DNA of 64,000 bases from Buddleja alternifolia (GCA_019426215.1 CM033403.1:935001-999000); one strand, 5' to 3'. Shown: positions 31,304 to 44,030, counted from the stretch's first letter. Made by a program: numbers and translations. Notes: generated by a model from the letters alone, not told the origin.

Positions 31304-31566
31304 AGCTCCATTGCAGTTTATTTTAAGTGCTTTAAAGTTCCTTTATTAATGTTTTTGCCTTTATTTTCCTTTAACTCATTGTACTTACATGAACTATATT
31401 GAATGAATGAGTTTTGGCAGAAACATCTTGTTTCTCTCTATAATGTACTAACTTATAGCTAACTCTCTAACTGTTTAAATGCTAACTTTACAATCTTTGT
31501 CAGTCTTTTTCCAGCTGTTGGACTATAAAAGAGTTAAGGTCTTGACTTCATCAAAAAGAGGGAAAT
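31304..31566 (+). other. E1 sequence between env-like stop and 3' LTR, with polypurine tract
   Basis: This stretch aligns with 54888-55121 of E4. The polypurine tract AAAAAGAGGGAAAT is at 31553-31566, directly before the LTR. No ORF is present. Confidence 0.75.
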
Positions 31567-33050
31567 TGTTAGGAATTTCATGTTAGAAGTTTTGATAATG
31601 ACAAGATAAATTTTATGTTAGACCCCAAAGAATATGTAAGTTTATCTTTTCTTAGAATATGTTTAAGCGTTTAACAAGTTATCGAGTTGTAATTTTTAGA
31701 ATTGGCTTGTATTTTTTATCTTTGTAGATTTTAGACTAAGTATTAGATACCAAGTCGCTAATAGAATTCTAGGTGAGTCTATTAGAGATGAAGTTGAAGA
31801 TCAGCGTTTGAAGTCAAGCGAAGATGAAGATTTTGTCTTAAGCGACTGCCAATCGCTAAGGACTGTTTCAGGATTTATGAATCAAGCACTCAAGCGATCA
31901 AGAGATCAGATTCACCTGAAATGAATTCCGAAGTCACTAAAGACTTAAATGTAATCATTTAACGGGCATTTATTTCCAATGGGAAATAAATTCAAATGCA
32001 TTAAATGTGATAACGACAGATTGTATATGGTACAAGCCACCTATTGGCTAAGACTGTCAGAACTTCAGAGTTCAAACCTGCCCCATCCAATCAGTGCAGC
32101 AGGTTTTCAGGAATGTCAGAGAAAAGGTATGACTCACTCACTCGTGAGAGGCACGCACCTACATGTGTCCAACAGACAAATCCCAAGAAATTACCTATAA
32201 ATACCCCACCTCAGCAAACCCTAAATACACACGAATACACAAAATGTCAAAATTTTGCTGAAACACTCTCTCAAGAAAAGCTTACAAAATCCATAGCCAT
32301 AATCCTTCAAGTTTTTCATCTACGTTCCATAGACAGTCATAGATATCTCAAACCTCTTGCAAAGAAGAACTTTAAACGCCCTTTAAGATATCCCAAGTTG
32401 TTTGAACTTCTCAAAATCAAACAAATTCGTGACAATAAACCTTCAACCCCTTTCATCTGTGTGAGAAAGCTCTTGAAACCCCTTACAAGCAGTATTTCTG
32501 AGTGAGAGAAGCCTGTAGAAGAAGATCTTCATTGGAGTTGAAGTCTGTGTGATCAAAGAGCTCAAGATCATCTTCACCCATTCACCATTTTGTAGAAGAT
32601 TTTGTGTGATCCTTCGATAATCAATCTAGTGAATTTCCTCCGAGTGTTAAAGGAGAAGAAGGACGTAGCTGAGACTACATCACCCAGTGAACCTTTAAAT
32701 TCTTGTGTCATTTACTGTTTTATTGCTTTGCTTTACTATTCATATCATATCATTGAAAAGCATTTAAAACTGTTAAGCGACTAATTCAAGTTCAAAATAA
32801 CGCTAAGCTAAAATTATTTCCGCTATGCTAACCCTGATTAAGCGATTGAAATATTACCCTACTTTGGTAATCGTTGAAATCACTAAGTCTAAGTTATCTA
32901 TTCATAAGCGCCTGACCTAGCGCTAAGCTTTCCTAGCGTTCAAATTCTTCAAAGTAATACAAAAATTTTAAAGTCGAAAAAGACTTCAGGGTCTATTCAA
33001 CCCCCCTCCCTCCTCTTTAATACCCTTTCGTATGCCACTTGGATCCATCA
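31567..33050 (+). repeat. E1 3' LTR
   Basis: It is 1484 bp, from TGTTAGGAATTTCATG to CCACTTGGATCCATCA, where E4 ends CCACTTGGGACCACCA. The changed end agrees with greater age. A TATA box TATAAATA is at 32196-32203. The last bases before the flank are followed by ATAAC, but the other target copy is outside the window. Confidence 0.9.
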
Positions 33051-33355
33051 ATAACTATTTCCAACAATAAATGCAACTCCTATCCAATAGTTATGCGGCT
33101 TATCCCACTCTTAGTTCTTAAATGACTTCATTTAATTATGTGGTAACTGCACTAATGAACAAAAGATGTTAAATTTTCTAAAACATGTTGAATGAATAGA
33201 AAAGTGTGATTACTAGAGTTCATACATAAAATTAATGAGATTATCTTGAATTGCTCTAGCAATAAGCTAATCATGTTTATTTTGCTGCCAGAGCAATTTT
33301 CCTAATGCTAGAGCAATCTGGTGTGCGTCTATTGACAAATTAAATTCCCCTTAAG

Positions 33356-33392
<37 letters not shown>

Positions 33393-34200
33393 CGCGCGCG
33401 CGTGGATTTCATGCGTCACTATTACTAGATCTCCCATCGTCTGGATTTGTAAGACTTGGGTTGATACAAATGGATTGCTGCGCGCAGCAGCCTGGCCCTA
33501 GAACTCTATTAACAAATTGGAAGCAAAGTTTTATATAAAATCTCAAGATATCACCTGAGAATTACCAACAAGACACCCAAGAGAGAGATGAAACTAAATT
33601 AATGAATCTACTTTTTTACACCTACCATTATTCTCTCTCGAATGGAATTTATTTATGAATAATGCCATATACCACCGAATATTCACCTCCCCTAATTTTG
33701 GTAAGAAAACACTTGTAATTAATTAATTTTTATGAATTTAACACATCCATATTTTCTAAATCAAGCGGAAATGAAAAATCGGTAGTATAAAAATGATGGT
33801 ATATAACATTTTCCTATATTTATATTTTTTCTTTGTGATTGGAATTTACATTAGTTCTCTATTCATCTGTCAAATATGCTCAAATGATTCAGCTCGTTTG
33901 AGGCTCAAACCAGCAGTACGGAGAAACAAACAAGAGAAAGATATATATATTTTATGTTTAAGTCTTTCAATACGTTTTCACATATATAGAAGATGCTCAA
34001 ATCATCAACTACCAATTATATATCAATTAAAGTCTGGCTAATACAACACATTCGACGACTAACAGGTCTCTTGTGAACAACGACCAAGAGAAATCAAATA
34101 TTAATCTTTACACGACCATCGTTGACCGGTGTCAACAAACTATTATCTTCAACTTAATTTGAGAAGAAGGAGCTAGAAGGCAAAGAGAGGTTAAAACAGT
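33051..34200. other. Intergenic sequence, no gene seen
   Basis: AT-rich with only short shadow ORFs. A (TA)n tract followed by a (GC)n run lies at 33357-33403 and is the only clear feature. Confidence 0.5.
33357..33403. repeat. Compound TA/GC microsatellite
   Basis: A run of about 17 TA units is followed by TGTGCGCGCGCGCG. It alternates purine and pyrimidine throughout, so it could adopt unusual DNA forms. No functional claim is made. Confidence 0.85.
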
Positions 34201-36180
34201 GGGAGGCAGGAAACAAAATTTAATCTGAATTAAAAGATATTATTGTATGTATATTCAAATATTTTGCTCTAGTCGTGTGTAGAGGGGGGCAGCCCCTAAT
34301 CTGATTTCTCCACCATTCATCACCATTCTTCATCATTCTTGGAGGGGAAAACTAGAGAAAGGAAAAGAGTTTGGGGATTGAAGCTCCAATCAAGGGGCCA
34401 TCATCTATCACATTAGAGGGAGTTTTTATAGCCTTTTCATTTCATTCATGTCTATGAACATGTGTATTTATTCATTATTGTTTTTCATAATATCTATCAT
34501 GAACTAAATTCATAAGACTAAGGCCATGTAAGGTCAAATTGTGATATATGCTTATAATAGATGATTGTTGAGGTTATACTTATATTGTTATGTGATGTGA
34601 ATTTGTGTTTTTACCTATCTTGCATATACTTGATCACTATATGTTAGAATCTTATGCCTAGGTTGATATTCGGGAGAAAATTAACTTAGGGTGCAAGAAA
34701 TTCACATCATGACCCGCAACTAATGAGGAATTGTCCTAGACATAGGTAAAGATTCCCGGGTGAAGTTGTTCGATTCTAATCGAGTGAACTCTAGTACGTT
34801 AATGCATGTTTAGTTGTTAGATTTCCGGATAGGAATATTTGGGAAATCACGATCTAAGCATAGGAGTTTATACGCGAGACATCGGTTATTCTCTACCCTC
34901 GGAGCTCTCACCATAACAATATAAGAGTAATTCTACAACAAGAGACTTTATAAGTATATTTGATCAATTTGGACCTAGCATGTGCCTTAGTCTCCCTTTA
35001 TAATTGGTTTTAAATCACTTGTGCAACCTTGTTCTTATCTTACGCGTTTCACACTCATTTTAGCTAAGGTGGAGGTAGATGAGGTTTAAGAAACGTCAGT
35101 GGTAAGGAATTGCAAAACGAGTAGGCCGAAGTTCCGCCCATCAAGCAGGGCCCGGCCAGAGGCATGACTTGCCTCGTGCGCCACAAGGTCGGGTAACCCA
35201 AAACCCGGCCCGTTCTTGATTTTAAAAATAATTTTTCTTAGTTTTTTTAAATTCTGAAAACTTAGATTTTTGGAAATAAAAAATTATTTAAAGTCTTAAA
35301 AATAATTTTTGAAATTATTTATTTTTTACTTGAAAAATAAATTTGTGAAAAGTTGGTTTATTCTAATGAAATTTGCAATTTATTTTAGATGATGAATTTG
35401 TAAATTTGTGGAAAGTAATATTTTCAAATACATTGAGAGAAAGGATATTTATTCCATCACGGCATGTGAATATCTATACCTTAATTTAATAAAGGAACGT
35501 TTATGCACAAATACACATACTTCATAGACCAAAAACTTCTTTTTCTTTCTATTTTTCATTTTCATTTATTTTATTTCTTACGAACACTATGAGAATATGC
35601 ATATCTATAAACAATAAATTTCCAACTGAGCCGTATTTGAGTCAATGTTTGGTAGAGAATCCTTTTATAAAAATCAATTGTTCGCTCTAGGCCAAAAAAG
35701 AGAAATAAGCTCTAATTAAATTTTGAATCACGTACTTTCAGGGAATTGTCTAGACTTACTACAAGGGAAAAGTTGAATCAATCTAAATCATGATTTAGAA
35801 ATTACCGTACATGCTGCCATCATAGATAATCATCGTTAGAGGGGGTTTACGCTATAATTAATTGGGATGATTTTCCTTAACTGACAACAATTGTGATATG
35901 GCATGTGTTGAAGTGAGAATTTTAAACCTCGATTGTGATTTTCTACCTCCCTTATTCCCCTGCAAAAGTGTGTTATATAAACATGGGATTGATAACAAAG
36001 AAGAATATCATACTCAGAGTTAACTCCCCAAGCCTGCTTCATATATAATTGGGGGTCAAAAGCTCTGACTCATGTTAGGCATCGACAGATTTGTCATATT
36101 TTTTTCTCCATTTTGTTTTAATACTATATTTCACAAAAAGATGAAAATAACTCACGTCTCTCGCTCAATTTTCCCACAGA
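34201..36180. other. Intergenic sequence, no gene seen
   Basis: Part of this (about 34270-35220) has a balanced composition and text such as GGACCTAGCATGTGCCTTAG that looks like old repeat leader sequence, but I find no LTR pair, PBS or coding motif. A GC-rich patch near 35150-35215 contains CCCGGCC twice. The rest is AT-rich. Confidence 0.4.
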
Positions 36181-36780
36181 CGGTACCAATATGTGTCCGA
36201 TTCACATCCATAAGAATAATGCGATATAAAATATAATAATATAATATAAAGCATAAGAATGTAAATATATGAACATGAGATTTACGTGGTTCGGTCCCAA
36301 TAAGACCTACGTCCATGGGTATAAAGTTGTGTCTTGTTTATTCATCCTCATAGTAGGGTATTTATACAAATTTTGATGGGTAGGCGAAATAAGGTAAGTC
36401 AACTATGCCTAAAATACATAAGGTAATCAAAATAAATAAGGATCTCTCTATTTTTGGGATATATATAATCATAAATTATATGTAATCAGCCACAAATCTT
36501 GATTTTAATCTCCTCATATTGCTATAGAAAGTCTTCTATTTAATTGGATCTTGGCACCAGCTTTACCATATATAAATCGTTCTTCCTGTGCAGGTCGGGT
36601 TAGCGAATCTCCAGCTAAGCGGATCCGGGTACGATAACTTCTAAAAGGATCCAAGTCCATAATTCTATTGGGTTTAAGCCTAATGACCTTTGGGCCCTCC
36701 AGCTTAGCCCAAGATCCAAATTCCATCCACATCAATTCCCTTGAATGGATTTGCAATGTTCGACTATTTTAAAACTTTGG
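36181..36780. repeat. Possible retrotransposon LTR remnant
   Basis: The text at 36284-36320 (TTTACGTGGTTCGGTCCC and CCTACGTCCATGGG) is a phrase I associate with plant retroelement LTRs, and CAGACGGTACCAATATGT at about 36178 is another. I found no terminal TG/CA pair or target duplication. The call is by recollection of pattern only. Confidence 0.3.
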
Positions 36781-39560
36781 CCAAAGTATTTCATGTGAAG
36801 TGTCACTAAAATTAAACGAAAAGTGAGTTTTTCGTATGAAAAAGTTGACAATGAGCAAATCGAAAATTTTAGGATAAGAGGTGAAGAATAAAATATTAGT
36901 AGCATTGATTTTATTTCTTCACGGATATTTTGATAGAGGGGTTAGTTGTAATATTCTTAAGTATAAGAGCTCATGAGTAATTTGATTAATTCTAAAGTGC
37001 AGCAATATTTATTTAATGGACTTAAATATTTTTAAGTGGTAGTCAAATATTATCATGCAATGGTAATTCGATTTGACCCACTTGGAGCTAGTATTAGTTT
37101 TTCCCTAAGGTCCCTTCACAAGCCTCAAATAGAAGCTCGACTTATAAATACTAAAGGGTCCATTGGATGAATAATTTGAACTTAGATGAAAAACAATTGT
37201 GGGTAATATCTTAGAGAAAGATATTCAAAATTATATTAAATTTCAATTTAATGAAAAACAAAATGAAATGCCCATGTGAGTTTGCACTTTGCCTTGAAGG
37301 AATTTTGCCTTTGTTTCACGTGTAAAATTGTTTACCTTTTGTTTTCTTTTGTCCCACATAGAAAACTTACTAGTTTTTTCATGCCTTGGCCTCTATATAA
37401 CGGGGTCATGTGAGGTGAGTTCAAACACATAATAAAAATAAATAAAAAAAGCAAAGGAATTCTCAAGTGTATTTTCACTTAAGAGAATATACTAGTTTTT
37501 AAGTATAAAATTTCCTTTTGGGAAATTTTATTTTTAGTATTATTTTTTTGGAACCAACACTTCCCGAGTTTGGCAAGGCATTGCGGTGCACGAGCTCGAG
37601 TTCCTGCGGCACAAAGGAGGGTTTTTCAGTTGCAGTGCATTCCTCTGGCTTGTTTCTATCTTCGGAGGAAGGTTGTATTTTCTTAATTTTAATTATTGAT
37701 TTTATTTCTATAGCATGCAATTATTTGGTTTTAATTAAATTGTTTAATTAGTTAATCTTTTAATTGCTAGCTATAGTTAATCAATAACTATTAATTAAAT
37801 TATTTGATTAATTTTCTTTTGCCAAAGAATGTATGATTTAATTATTTTTTTTAATGTCATGCATGTATGCGTTAGAGCTAAATTCTTTATTTAATTTCGT
37901 TGCGTACCAAATTTGGACTTTTTAAGAACATAGGGGGTGATTAGGCTATTTCGTTGACACATGGGGTTTCTTGTATTTTCGCTAAAACACAGGGGGGTTT
38001 TATGCATTAAACCCTTTTAAGAAAATGATATTAAACTTTATATCAATATCATTAAAACATAATTTTTAAATAAATGTAAACAAATATATAATATTTATAA
38101 GAAAATAAACATTTCTATATTTACAATAAAGAAGAATATATTTTTTTTAATCGTGGTTCTTAATATAATTAGGTTAATACGGTACCATAACAATAGCATT
38201 TGATATATAAAAGTACATTAATAATTTCATAATTTGTTTTACAAGTTAAAAAAAAAAAAAAAGTTTACAAACAACATGAAATGGGTAACAGATTAGATCA
38301 TAGTCACATTACAAATCAGTTCATATACTTATACGAAGGTAATTGAGTCATTCAGGCAAACATTACTACTTATACAATTAAAATTTGGAAATATATCATT
38401 CTTGTAGTCAGTTTTGAATTATGCAAAAACTACTTCTTATATTACCATTTTATTATCTAATTTATTACCATGATGCATTTCAGACATAACTATTAGACAA
38501 TTACTTCACATTCTAATTTATTTGTCTGACATTAAAATTAAAGCTTATACTAATATTATTTGAATTAATATGATTCCCCATATATCTTCACATAATAGTT
38601 ATAAGCAATTTGTAAAGTATATTGCGGGATACATGTAATGCTCCAATTATTTAAACTCAAGTGCACAAGTGCGAGCTATATTTTCATATGTATATTCAAA
38701 ATCGAATTAATTTTTGAGTATTTGCTTGTACATATGTGCAATGTACGAGTAAGTAGCTATAATACATGGATACAGATACGAGGATACAGATACAATGTGA
38801 CACGAACACGAAATACGGCATACAATATGTGAGGATATATGTATGTATATGCAAGTATAATATTTAAAACTAAAATTGATTCAATAGATTCAAAAACATA
38901 AAAAAAATAAAAAAATTGTCTAGTTCTTTAAATTTATTTCTCATTTGTTTATTTTTTTATGTTTTAAGTTTTAATAAAAGATCGAAAATATTATCTCTTT
39001 TATAATTTTATTCCAAAAAGTATGGTATAATATTAAAAAAATACTTTGTCTCGTATTCAAGACGTCTCTGATACTTCAAATTTTGTATTAGATATGGTAT
39101 CCAGAATTTTCTCTTTCCTTTTTATGTTTGGACACTTTAAAAATGGTCCGGACACGATATCCAGGAGTATCCATACAAGATAAGAGTACGATATGGATAT
39201 GATACTGCACCAAGTCATTTTTAGAAATATTCGTGCATTGTAGGTAAGCAGGTATCACAATTAAGAGTTGTTAAGGCCTTGTTCATTTATGTTTTCAAAT
39301 TTCATTTTCAATATCCTGGATCACAAAATCCTAAAAAACCATAACACAAATTATTTTCATCTAAATTCATTTTTTTCATCTTAACTTTTTCAATCTCCTA
39401 TATACTACCTATCACTCACTATATCTATCATTTCACACAATCATTAATCAAAATCATTTACTCCAATTATTATCTCTGTTTCTTTTTCAAATTTTACAAT
39501 TTTTAATTTATATTTTTTTATTTATATAATCATTATATAAATAATTAACTCAATCATTTT
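36781..39560. other. Intergenic AT-rich sequence, no gene seen
   Basis: A TATA-like CTCTATATAAC lies at 37391-37401, upstream of a stretch that could be an old LTR leader (37500-37700), but without defined ends. Around 38760-38830 and 39110-39200 are GGATAC/ACACGA-rich phrases typical of decayed repeats. No supportable ORF is present. Confidence 0.4.
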
Positions 39561-39618
39561 AAGGCCAGCCAAGACCAAGCGCATACAAGGGCCACATACT
39601 AAGAGCGAAACCAACACC

Positions 39619-39990
39619 TCAACTGGCAGTGTCGTCCCCCGTCTCAGCCTCCCCATCGCTAGTATCGGGGACATCCCCATACAACCACTTGAAACCATCA
39701 CTCGGATATCGACCACTCTCACAAAGAGTTTCACGGTATTTACGAACTGTCTTGGCCACGAAGCCCATGGCAATGCCATATGCACGTTTGTTGCACTCGT
39801 CGAGAAAATTGATGCTCTGGCTAAACTTTTCTACCGTTGACCTTCGGGCATCATGTTAGGTTTTTTTCCCGGCGTCTGAGCTAAGGAAACATCTACCCTC
39901 AGATATTTCTGTCGCAAGCTTCTTCTTAGCCTCACCAGGTTTCTTCTCCCATTTGTCAGCCAACCCCTTAGCTCCATATTTTACCTCTAT
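39619..39990 (-). pseudogene. Unrecognised coding relic
   Basis: On the minus strand one frame stays open from about 39990 to a TGA at 39619-39621, apart from a TAA at 39856-39858. Codon composition is protein-like, with an EKK- and AKKK-rich first half and then phrases such as SINFLDECNKRAYGIAMGF and YPSDGFKWLYGDVPD. There is no start Met and nothing homologous nearby. I do not recognise the family. It could be the C-terminal end of a retroelement gag-type protein or of a captured host gene. Confidence 0.4.
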
Positions 39991-40827
39991 TGGATCTAAA
40001 AGACTCCAATAGAGGCATTATATTAAAATGACCCCTTGGACCTAAAAAGCTCCAATAGAGGCATAATAGCATAAACAAGACCAATTTTTTAAGGTCAATA
40101 TAGGTGGAACAACAAAAATCCCTCGAGCTGCCAAAGACTTTAATAATTCATCCAGCAATACCAAGAGAGATCGAGGCTCCACAAAGGATCCCCCCTCCCA
40201 CTAAGGTTCTGGACCGAGATTATACAGTTAAAAATAAGTGATGACCAACGTCACACTAAGAATAAAAACACAAGAGGCAACCCAAGCCTCTACATAAAAA
40301 CATGGCCACTAGTGTCACAAACCACGCCACTTACTCAAAAGGCATAAATATAAGACAAAATCAAGCTCTAGGCTAGCTCCTCATTAGCAAAAGATATCTT
40401 ACTACTCCACGCGTTTCTCACTGAAAAACACTAAGAAGTGGAGGGTAGGGAACCATATGCGGTGCTAAGTCCACCCGCAAAAATCGTCCACCCACCAAAT
40501 CAAATCATGGGGCAGAAAAAATAAGACGTACTCGAAGGTACGCTATGATACGATGAAAGCAACAAGAGAAAAGATAGTCTTACAAAGCACAAATAAATGA
40601 AATTCATAAAGGCTAACAAGAACAACATATCAACATAGCCCTGTGGAACTAAAAGTTTCCAATGGAGGCTGCACTTAATAACTCACGACCCCATTAGAGG
40701 TCAGCATAGGTGGAACAATGAAAGGCCCTTGAACTAGCAAAGGCTTGAATGAGGCTTGTCCACCTTATAATCTCTTCAGTGGTGTTTTGAGGAGTGAGGC
40801 TCCACAGAAAATGTGTCATGGGCATAG
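39991..40827. repeat. Degenerate dispersed repeats
   Basis: The phrase around GGACCTAAAAAGCTCCAATAG occurs near 39990, 40037 and 40645. The longer block beginning with AGGTGGAACAA occurs near 40102 and 40708. The copies are diverged and suggest one old, partly duplicated repeat. Confidence 0.5.
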
Positions 40828-40943
40828 TAATGCCACCATTGGCACCCATTGGCATCACATGGCGCTAACAAGTAATGCCACCATTGGCACCCATTGGCAT
40901 CACATGGCGCTAACAAGTAACGCCACCACTGGCACCCCTCCAA
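40828..40943. repeat. 45-bp tandem repeat
   Basis: The units begin TAATGCCACCATTGGCACCC at 40828 and 40873, and a partial third begins at 40918. The first two are identical. Confidence 0.9.
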
Positions 40944-41799
40944 AGCTCATGAGGCAGTGGGGTTAGGAAAATATAAGGCTTACTCAAAGCCTATGAAGGG
41001 CTAATAAGTAACTCACAAATGTGCTATATGTTAAGTCAAAAACAAGAATGTTGCTAACGTTCGACTAGCTACTAGTCATACAAGCAAAAAATGACCTTAA
41101 GACAAACTACATGAATATGTACATAAGGCATATAAGCAAGCCATAAGTCACCCCCATTAAAAACCTCTGGGGCAATAAGCCCGGGGGCAGCGCCCCGAAA
41201 GAGGGCGCCAACAATCTCTCTGGGGTCGTCATGGGTCGAGCCCCTGATGTATAGGGCTTAACACCCACCTTAATTCAACCCACACGAGTAGATCTTCATC
41301 CACATAGAGGGGTACAAGTCTTGAAATAAAATACCCCCCTTCCCCCACTAAGTTGGTGGGTCTACACAAACTAGCTAGCAAAATGCTGACCAGCAGCTAT
41401 TAAATCGCTAGTGAATAACTAGCTAAAAAATTGATGGCCAGTAGCTAGCAAACCATTGGCTAGCAGCTAGCAAAATGCTAGTGAGTAACTAGCTAGGACC
41501 TAACAAAATGCTAGTGACCTTGCTAGTGCTCATGAAGCCACGAGGTACAAAACACCCCACCAGTGTTCATGAAGACACGAGGTGTAGCAAAATAATTAAG
41601 CAATTGATCTCGTGCTCAGGAAGTCATAGGGTACAAAAAGTAAAGACTTACTAGAAGCCTAAAAAGACTCAATGTGTAAGGCCACGAATGAATTTCCATG
41701 TGCGATAGGATAAAGCTCCATAAAGTGGCAGAAACTAAAACAGCTCATAATCAATCAAACCAATTCAAGTCTCGCTAAGCAAAAAAACTCAAGAACAAG
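40944..41799. repeat. Repeat-rich intergenic sequence with CTAGC motifs
   Basis: Between about 41370 and 41545 the words TAGCTAGC, GCTAGTGA and GCTAGCAAA recur many times in degenerate order. No gene is visible in the interval. Confidence 0.45.
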
Positions 41800-42016
41800 T
41801 CCCGAAGCAACACGCTTTGAGGCACCATCTCGGGGCACGGCCCCAAGGTCGACAGCCGCGAGACTGCCTCGCGGTACAACATCCGCAAGGAAATGCATCG
41901 TGGTACATTGTCTCGAGGCATAGTGCCTCGCGACACACGGCCGCGAGGCAATGCCTCATTGCACATCACCGCTAGGAAATGCCTCGCGGAACATGGTGGA
42001 ATTACCTCACGGCCCA
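41800..42016. repeat. GC-rich degenerate repeat array (GCCTCGCGG)
   Basis: Words of the form GCCTCGCGG and CCGCGAGGC alternate on both strands about every 25-35 bases, unlike the AT-rich flanks. The pattern recalls subterminal repeat arrays of transposons, but no terminus is found. Confidence 0.5.
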
Positions 42017-42216
42017 ACAGTCATAGCCGGGTGGCCCATTTCAGGGTGCTCATTACTGACCCCCCTCATGAAGGAAGGGAATATCCTACCTAAAGAGAAA
42101 GAGAAATTTGACATGTGGTCCTACCTACTTCATGGGTGTTACAAAAGAAAACATCCAACGAGCATAAACAATCATAGAAAATAGATCTACCATTACAATG
42201 AGGGACCTCATCACCA
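42017..42216. other. Short interval, no gene seen
   Basis: Unique-looking sequence between two repeat arrays, with no ORF or motif I can support. Confidence 0.4.
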
Positions 42217-42386
42217 CACCTAGAGGCCAAGGACCTTGCCTCCTCATCTAGAAGCAAAGGACTTTGACCACTCGCCATAGAGCCAAGGCCTTCGCCCCCT
42301 CACCTTGAGGTAAAGGACCCTGCACTCTCACCTAGTAACAAAAGCTCTTACCCCCTCACAACAAGTCAATGACCTTTACCTCCTGA
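42217..42386. repeat. About 28-bp degenerate tandem array
   Basis: Six units follow the consensus CTAGAGGCAAAGGACCTTGC plus CCCCTCAC. The copies start near 42218, 42247, 42275, 42303, 42332 and 42360. Confidence 0.7.
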
Positions 42387-42399
42387 TATGCAATTATCC

Positions 42400-42410
42400 G
42401 ATGTATATAT

Positions 42411-42446
<36 letters not shown>

Positions 42447-42475
42447 ACTCTCTCTATATATATATATATATATAA

Positions 42476-42506
<31 letters not shown>

Positions 42507-42510
42507 GCAC
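42400..42510. repeat. CT/TA microsatellites left of E4
   Basis: Alternating (CT)n and (TA)n runs end in GCACCACTGTCGT. With the CACCACCGTCGCT just right of E4 they resemble the leader of C2, so this may be the part of the C3 leader left of the E4 insertion. Confidence 0.55.
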
Positions 42511-42519
42511 CACTGTCGT

Positions 42520-44016
42520 TGTTAGGAATTTCATGTTAAATATTTTGATGATGACAAGATAGGATTTCATGGTAGACCCCAAATATAATGTAAGTTTATG
42601 TTTTTAGATCAATGTGTAAGCGTTTGAAAGTATGTAACTTTGTTAGGCTTGTAATTTTTATTTTTGTAGATTTTAGACTAAGTATTAGACGCCGAATCGC
42701 TAATAGAATTCTAGGTGAGTCTATTAGAGATGGAGTTGAAGATCAGCGTCTGAAGTCAAATAAAGATGAAGATTTGTTCTTAGCGGCTGTCAGACGCTAA
42801 AGGACTATTTCAGGATTGAATGGATCAAGCACTCAAAGAAATCTAGCGATCAGTATGTGATTCACCAGAAAAAAATTCTCAAGTCATGAAGGACTTAAAT
42901 GCAATCATTCAACGGACATTTATTTCCAACGGGAAATAAATTCAAATGCATTAAATGCCTGATAAGTGCATTAAATGTGATAAGCTATTTGACTTGTGGA
43001 CAAGCCACCTTTTGACTAGACTGTCAGAACTTTTCAGAATTTAGCTGCTCCCATCCAATCGGTACTAGCAAAATTTCAGGAATGTCAGAGAAAAAGGTAT
43101 TATCAGGCGCCGCGTGAAAGGCACGCTCCTACATGTGTCCAACGAACATAATCCCAAAAATTGCCTATAAATACCTCATTTTCAGCAAACCCAAATATAG
43201 ATAACACAAGAAAGATTTTACGTGCAAAAACTCTGCTAAAATATTTCCTCAAGAAAAAGCTTAGAAACTCCATAGCCAAATCCTTCCAAGTTTTTTATAT
43301 ACATTCCAGACAGTCACAAATAGCTTAAACATCTTCCAAAGAAGAACTCTAAACTCTTACTGAGATATCCCAAGTTGTTTGATCTTTCCAAAAACAAACA
43401 AACCCTTGTGACAAATCTTCAACCTTTCATCTGAGTGAGAAAGTAGTTGAAACCCCTTATAGGCAGTATTTCTGAGTGAGAGAAGCTTGTAGAAGAAGAT
43501 CTTCATTGGTGCTGAAATCTGTGTGATCAAGGAGCCCGAGATCATTCTTCACCCCTTTACTATTTTGTAGAAGATTCTGTGTGATTCTTTGATTATCATC
43601 TTAGTAAATTCCTCCAAGTGGAAAAGGAGAAGAAGGACGTAGCTGGGATTACACCACCCAGTGAACCTAACAAACTATTATGTTATTTATCTTTACTTAC
43701 TGTTTTATTGCATTACTTTATCATCAAAAGATATTAAAACAGTTAAGCGACTATTTAATCAAATCGAACGCTAAAGCCTTAAAATCATTTCTGCTGTGCT
43801 AACCCTGATTAAGCTATCTAAGCGTTACCCTACTTTGGTAATCGCTGAAATCACTAAGTCTAAGTTATTTTTTCTGTAGCGCCTGAATTAGCGCTCAGCT
43901 TTCCAAGCGTTCAAACATTTAAAAGTGATACGAAATTTTTTAAGTCGAAAAAGACTTCAGGATCTATTCAACCCTCCCCCCTTCTAGACCCTTTCGTATG
44001 CAACTTGGGACCACCA
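42520..44016 (+). repeat. E4 5' LTR
   Basis: Starts TGTTAGGAATTTCATG and ends CTTGGGACCACCA. A TATA box TATAAATA lies at 43166-43173. Its length equals that of the 3' LTR. Confidence 0.95.
43166..43173 (+). promoter_or_regulatory. E4 LTR TATA box
   Basis: GCCTATAAATACCTC, repeated in the 3' LTR at 55768-55775 and in E1 at 32196-32203, followed by TCAGCAAACCC in each. It is a likely start of element transcription. Confidence 0.65.
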
Positions 44017-44018
44017 AG

Positions 44019-44030
44019 TGGTATCAGAGC
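44019..44030 (+). other. E4 primer binding site (initiator Met tRNA)
   Basis: TGGTATCAGAGC, two bases after the LTR end, is identical to the E2 site. Confidence 0.95.

Larger units (their letters stand above)
471..33050 (+). mobile_element. E1: SIRE/Maximus-type Ty1/copia element, 3' part only, heavily nested
   Basis: Three segments belong together: 471-705, 15012-17144 and 28141-33050. Read in order they match the 3' half of the full-length element E4: post-pol spacer, env-like gene, polypurine tract, LTR. The interruptions are C1 (ends at 470), E2 (706-15011) and the E3 solo LTR with C2 inside it (17145-28140). The gag-pol region and 5' LTR are outside the window. The 3' LTR begins TGTTAGGAATTTCATG at 31567 and ends in CCATCA at 33050. 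E1 hosts all the other left-side insertions, so it is the oldest of the group. Confidence 0.85.

Noticed and set aside
33357..33403. Replication origin or regulatory DNA at the TA/GC tract
   Set aside because: Only a microsatellite is visible, with nothing beside it to support a function.
36514..36756. 80-residue minus-strand ORF
   Set aside because: It has no recognisable family, lies in a patch that looks like an old LTR, and has no conserved copy in the window.
39270..39570. Tourist-like MITE (TTAAGGCCTTGTTCATTT at the left)
   Set aside because: I could not find a matching right inverted repeat; the only GGCC near 39562 does not extend as a complement.
41893..42184. Small ORFs in the GC-rich array
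   Set aside because: They are open on both strands because the repeats lack stop codons, and show no protein-family features.
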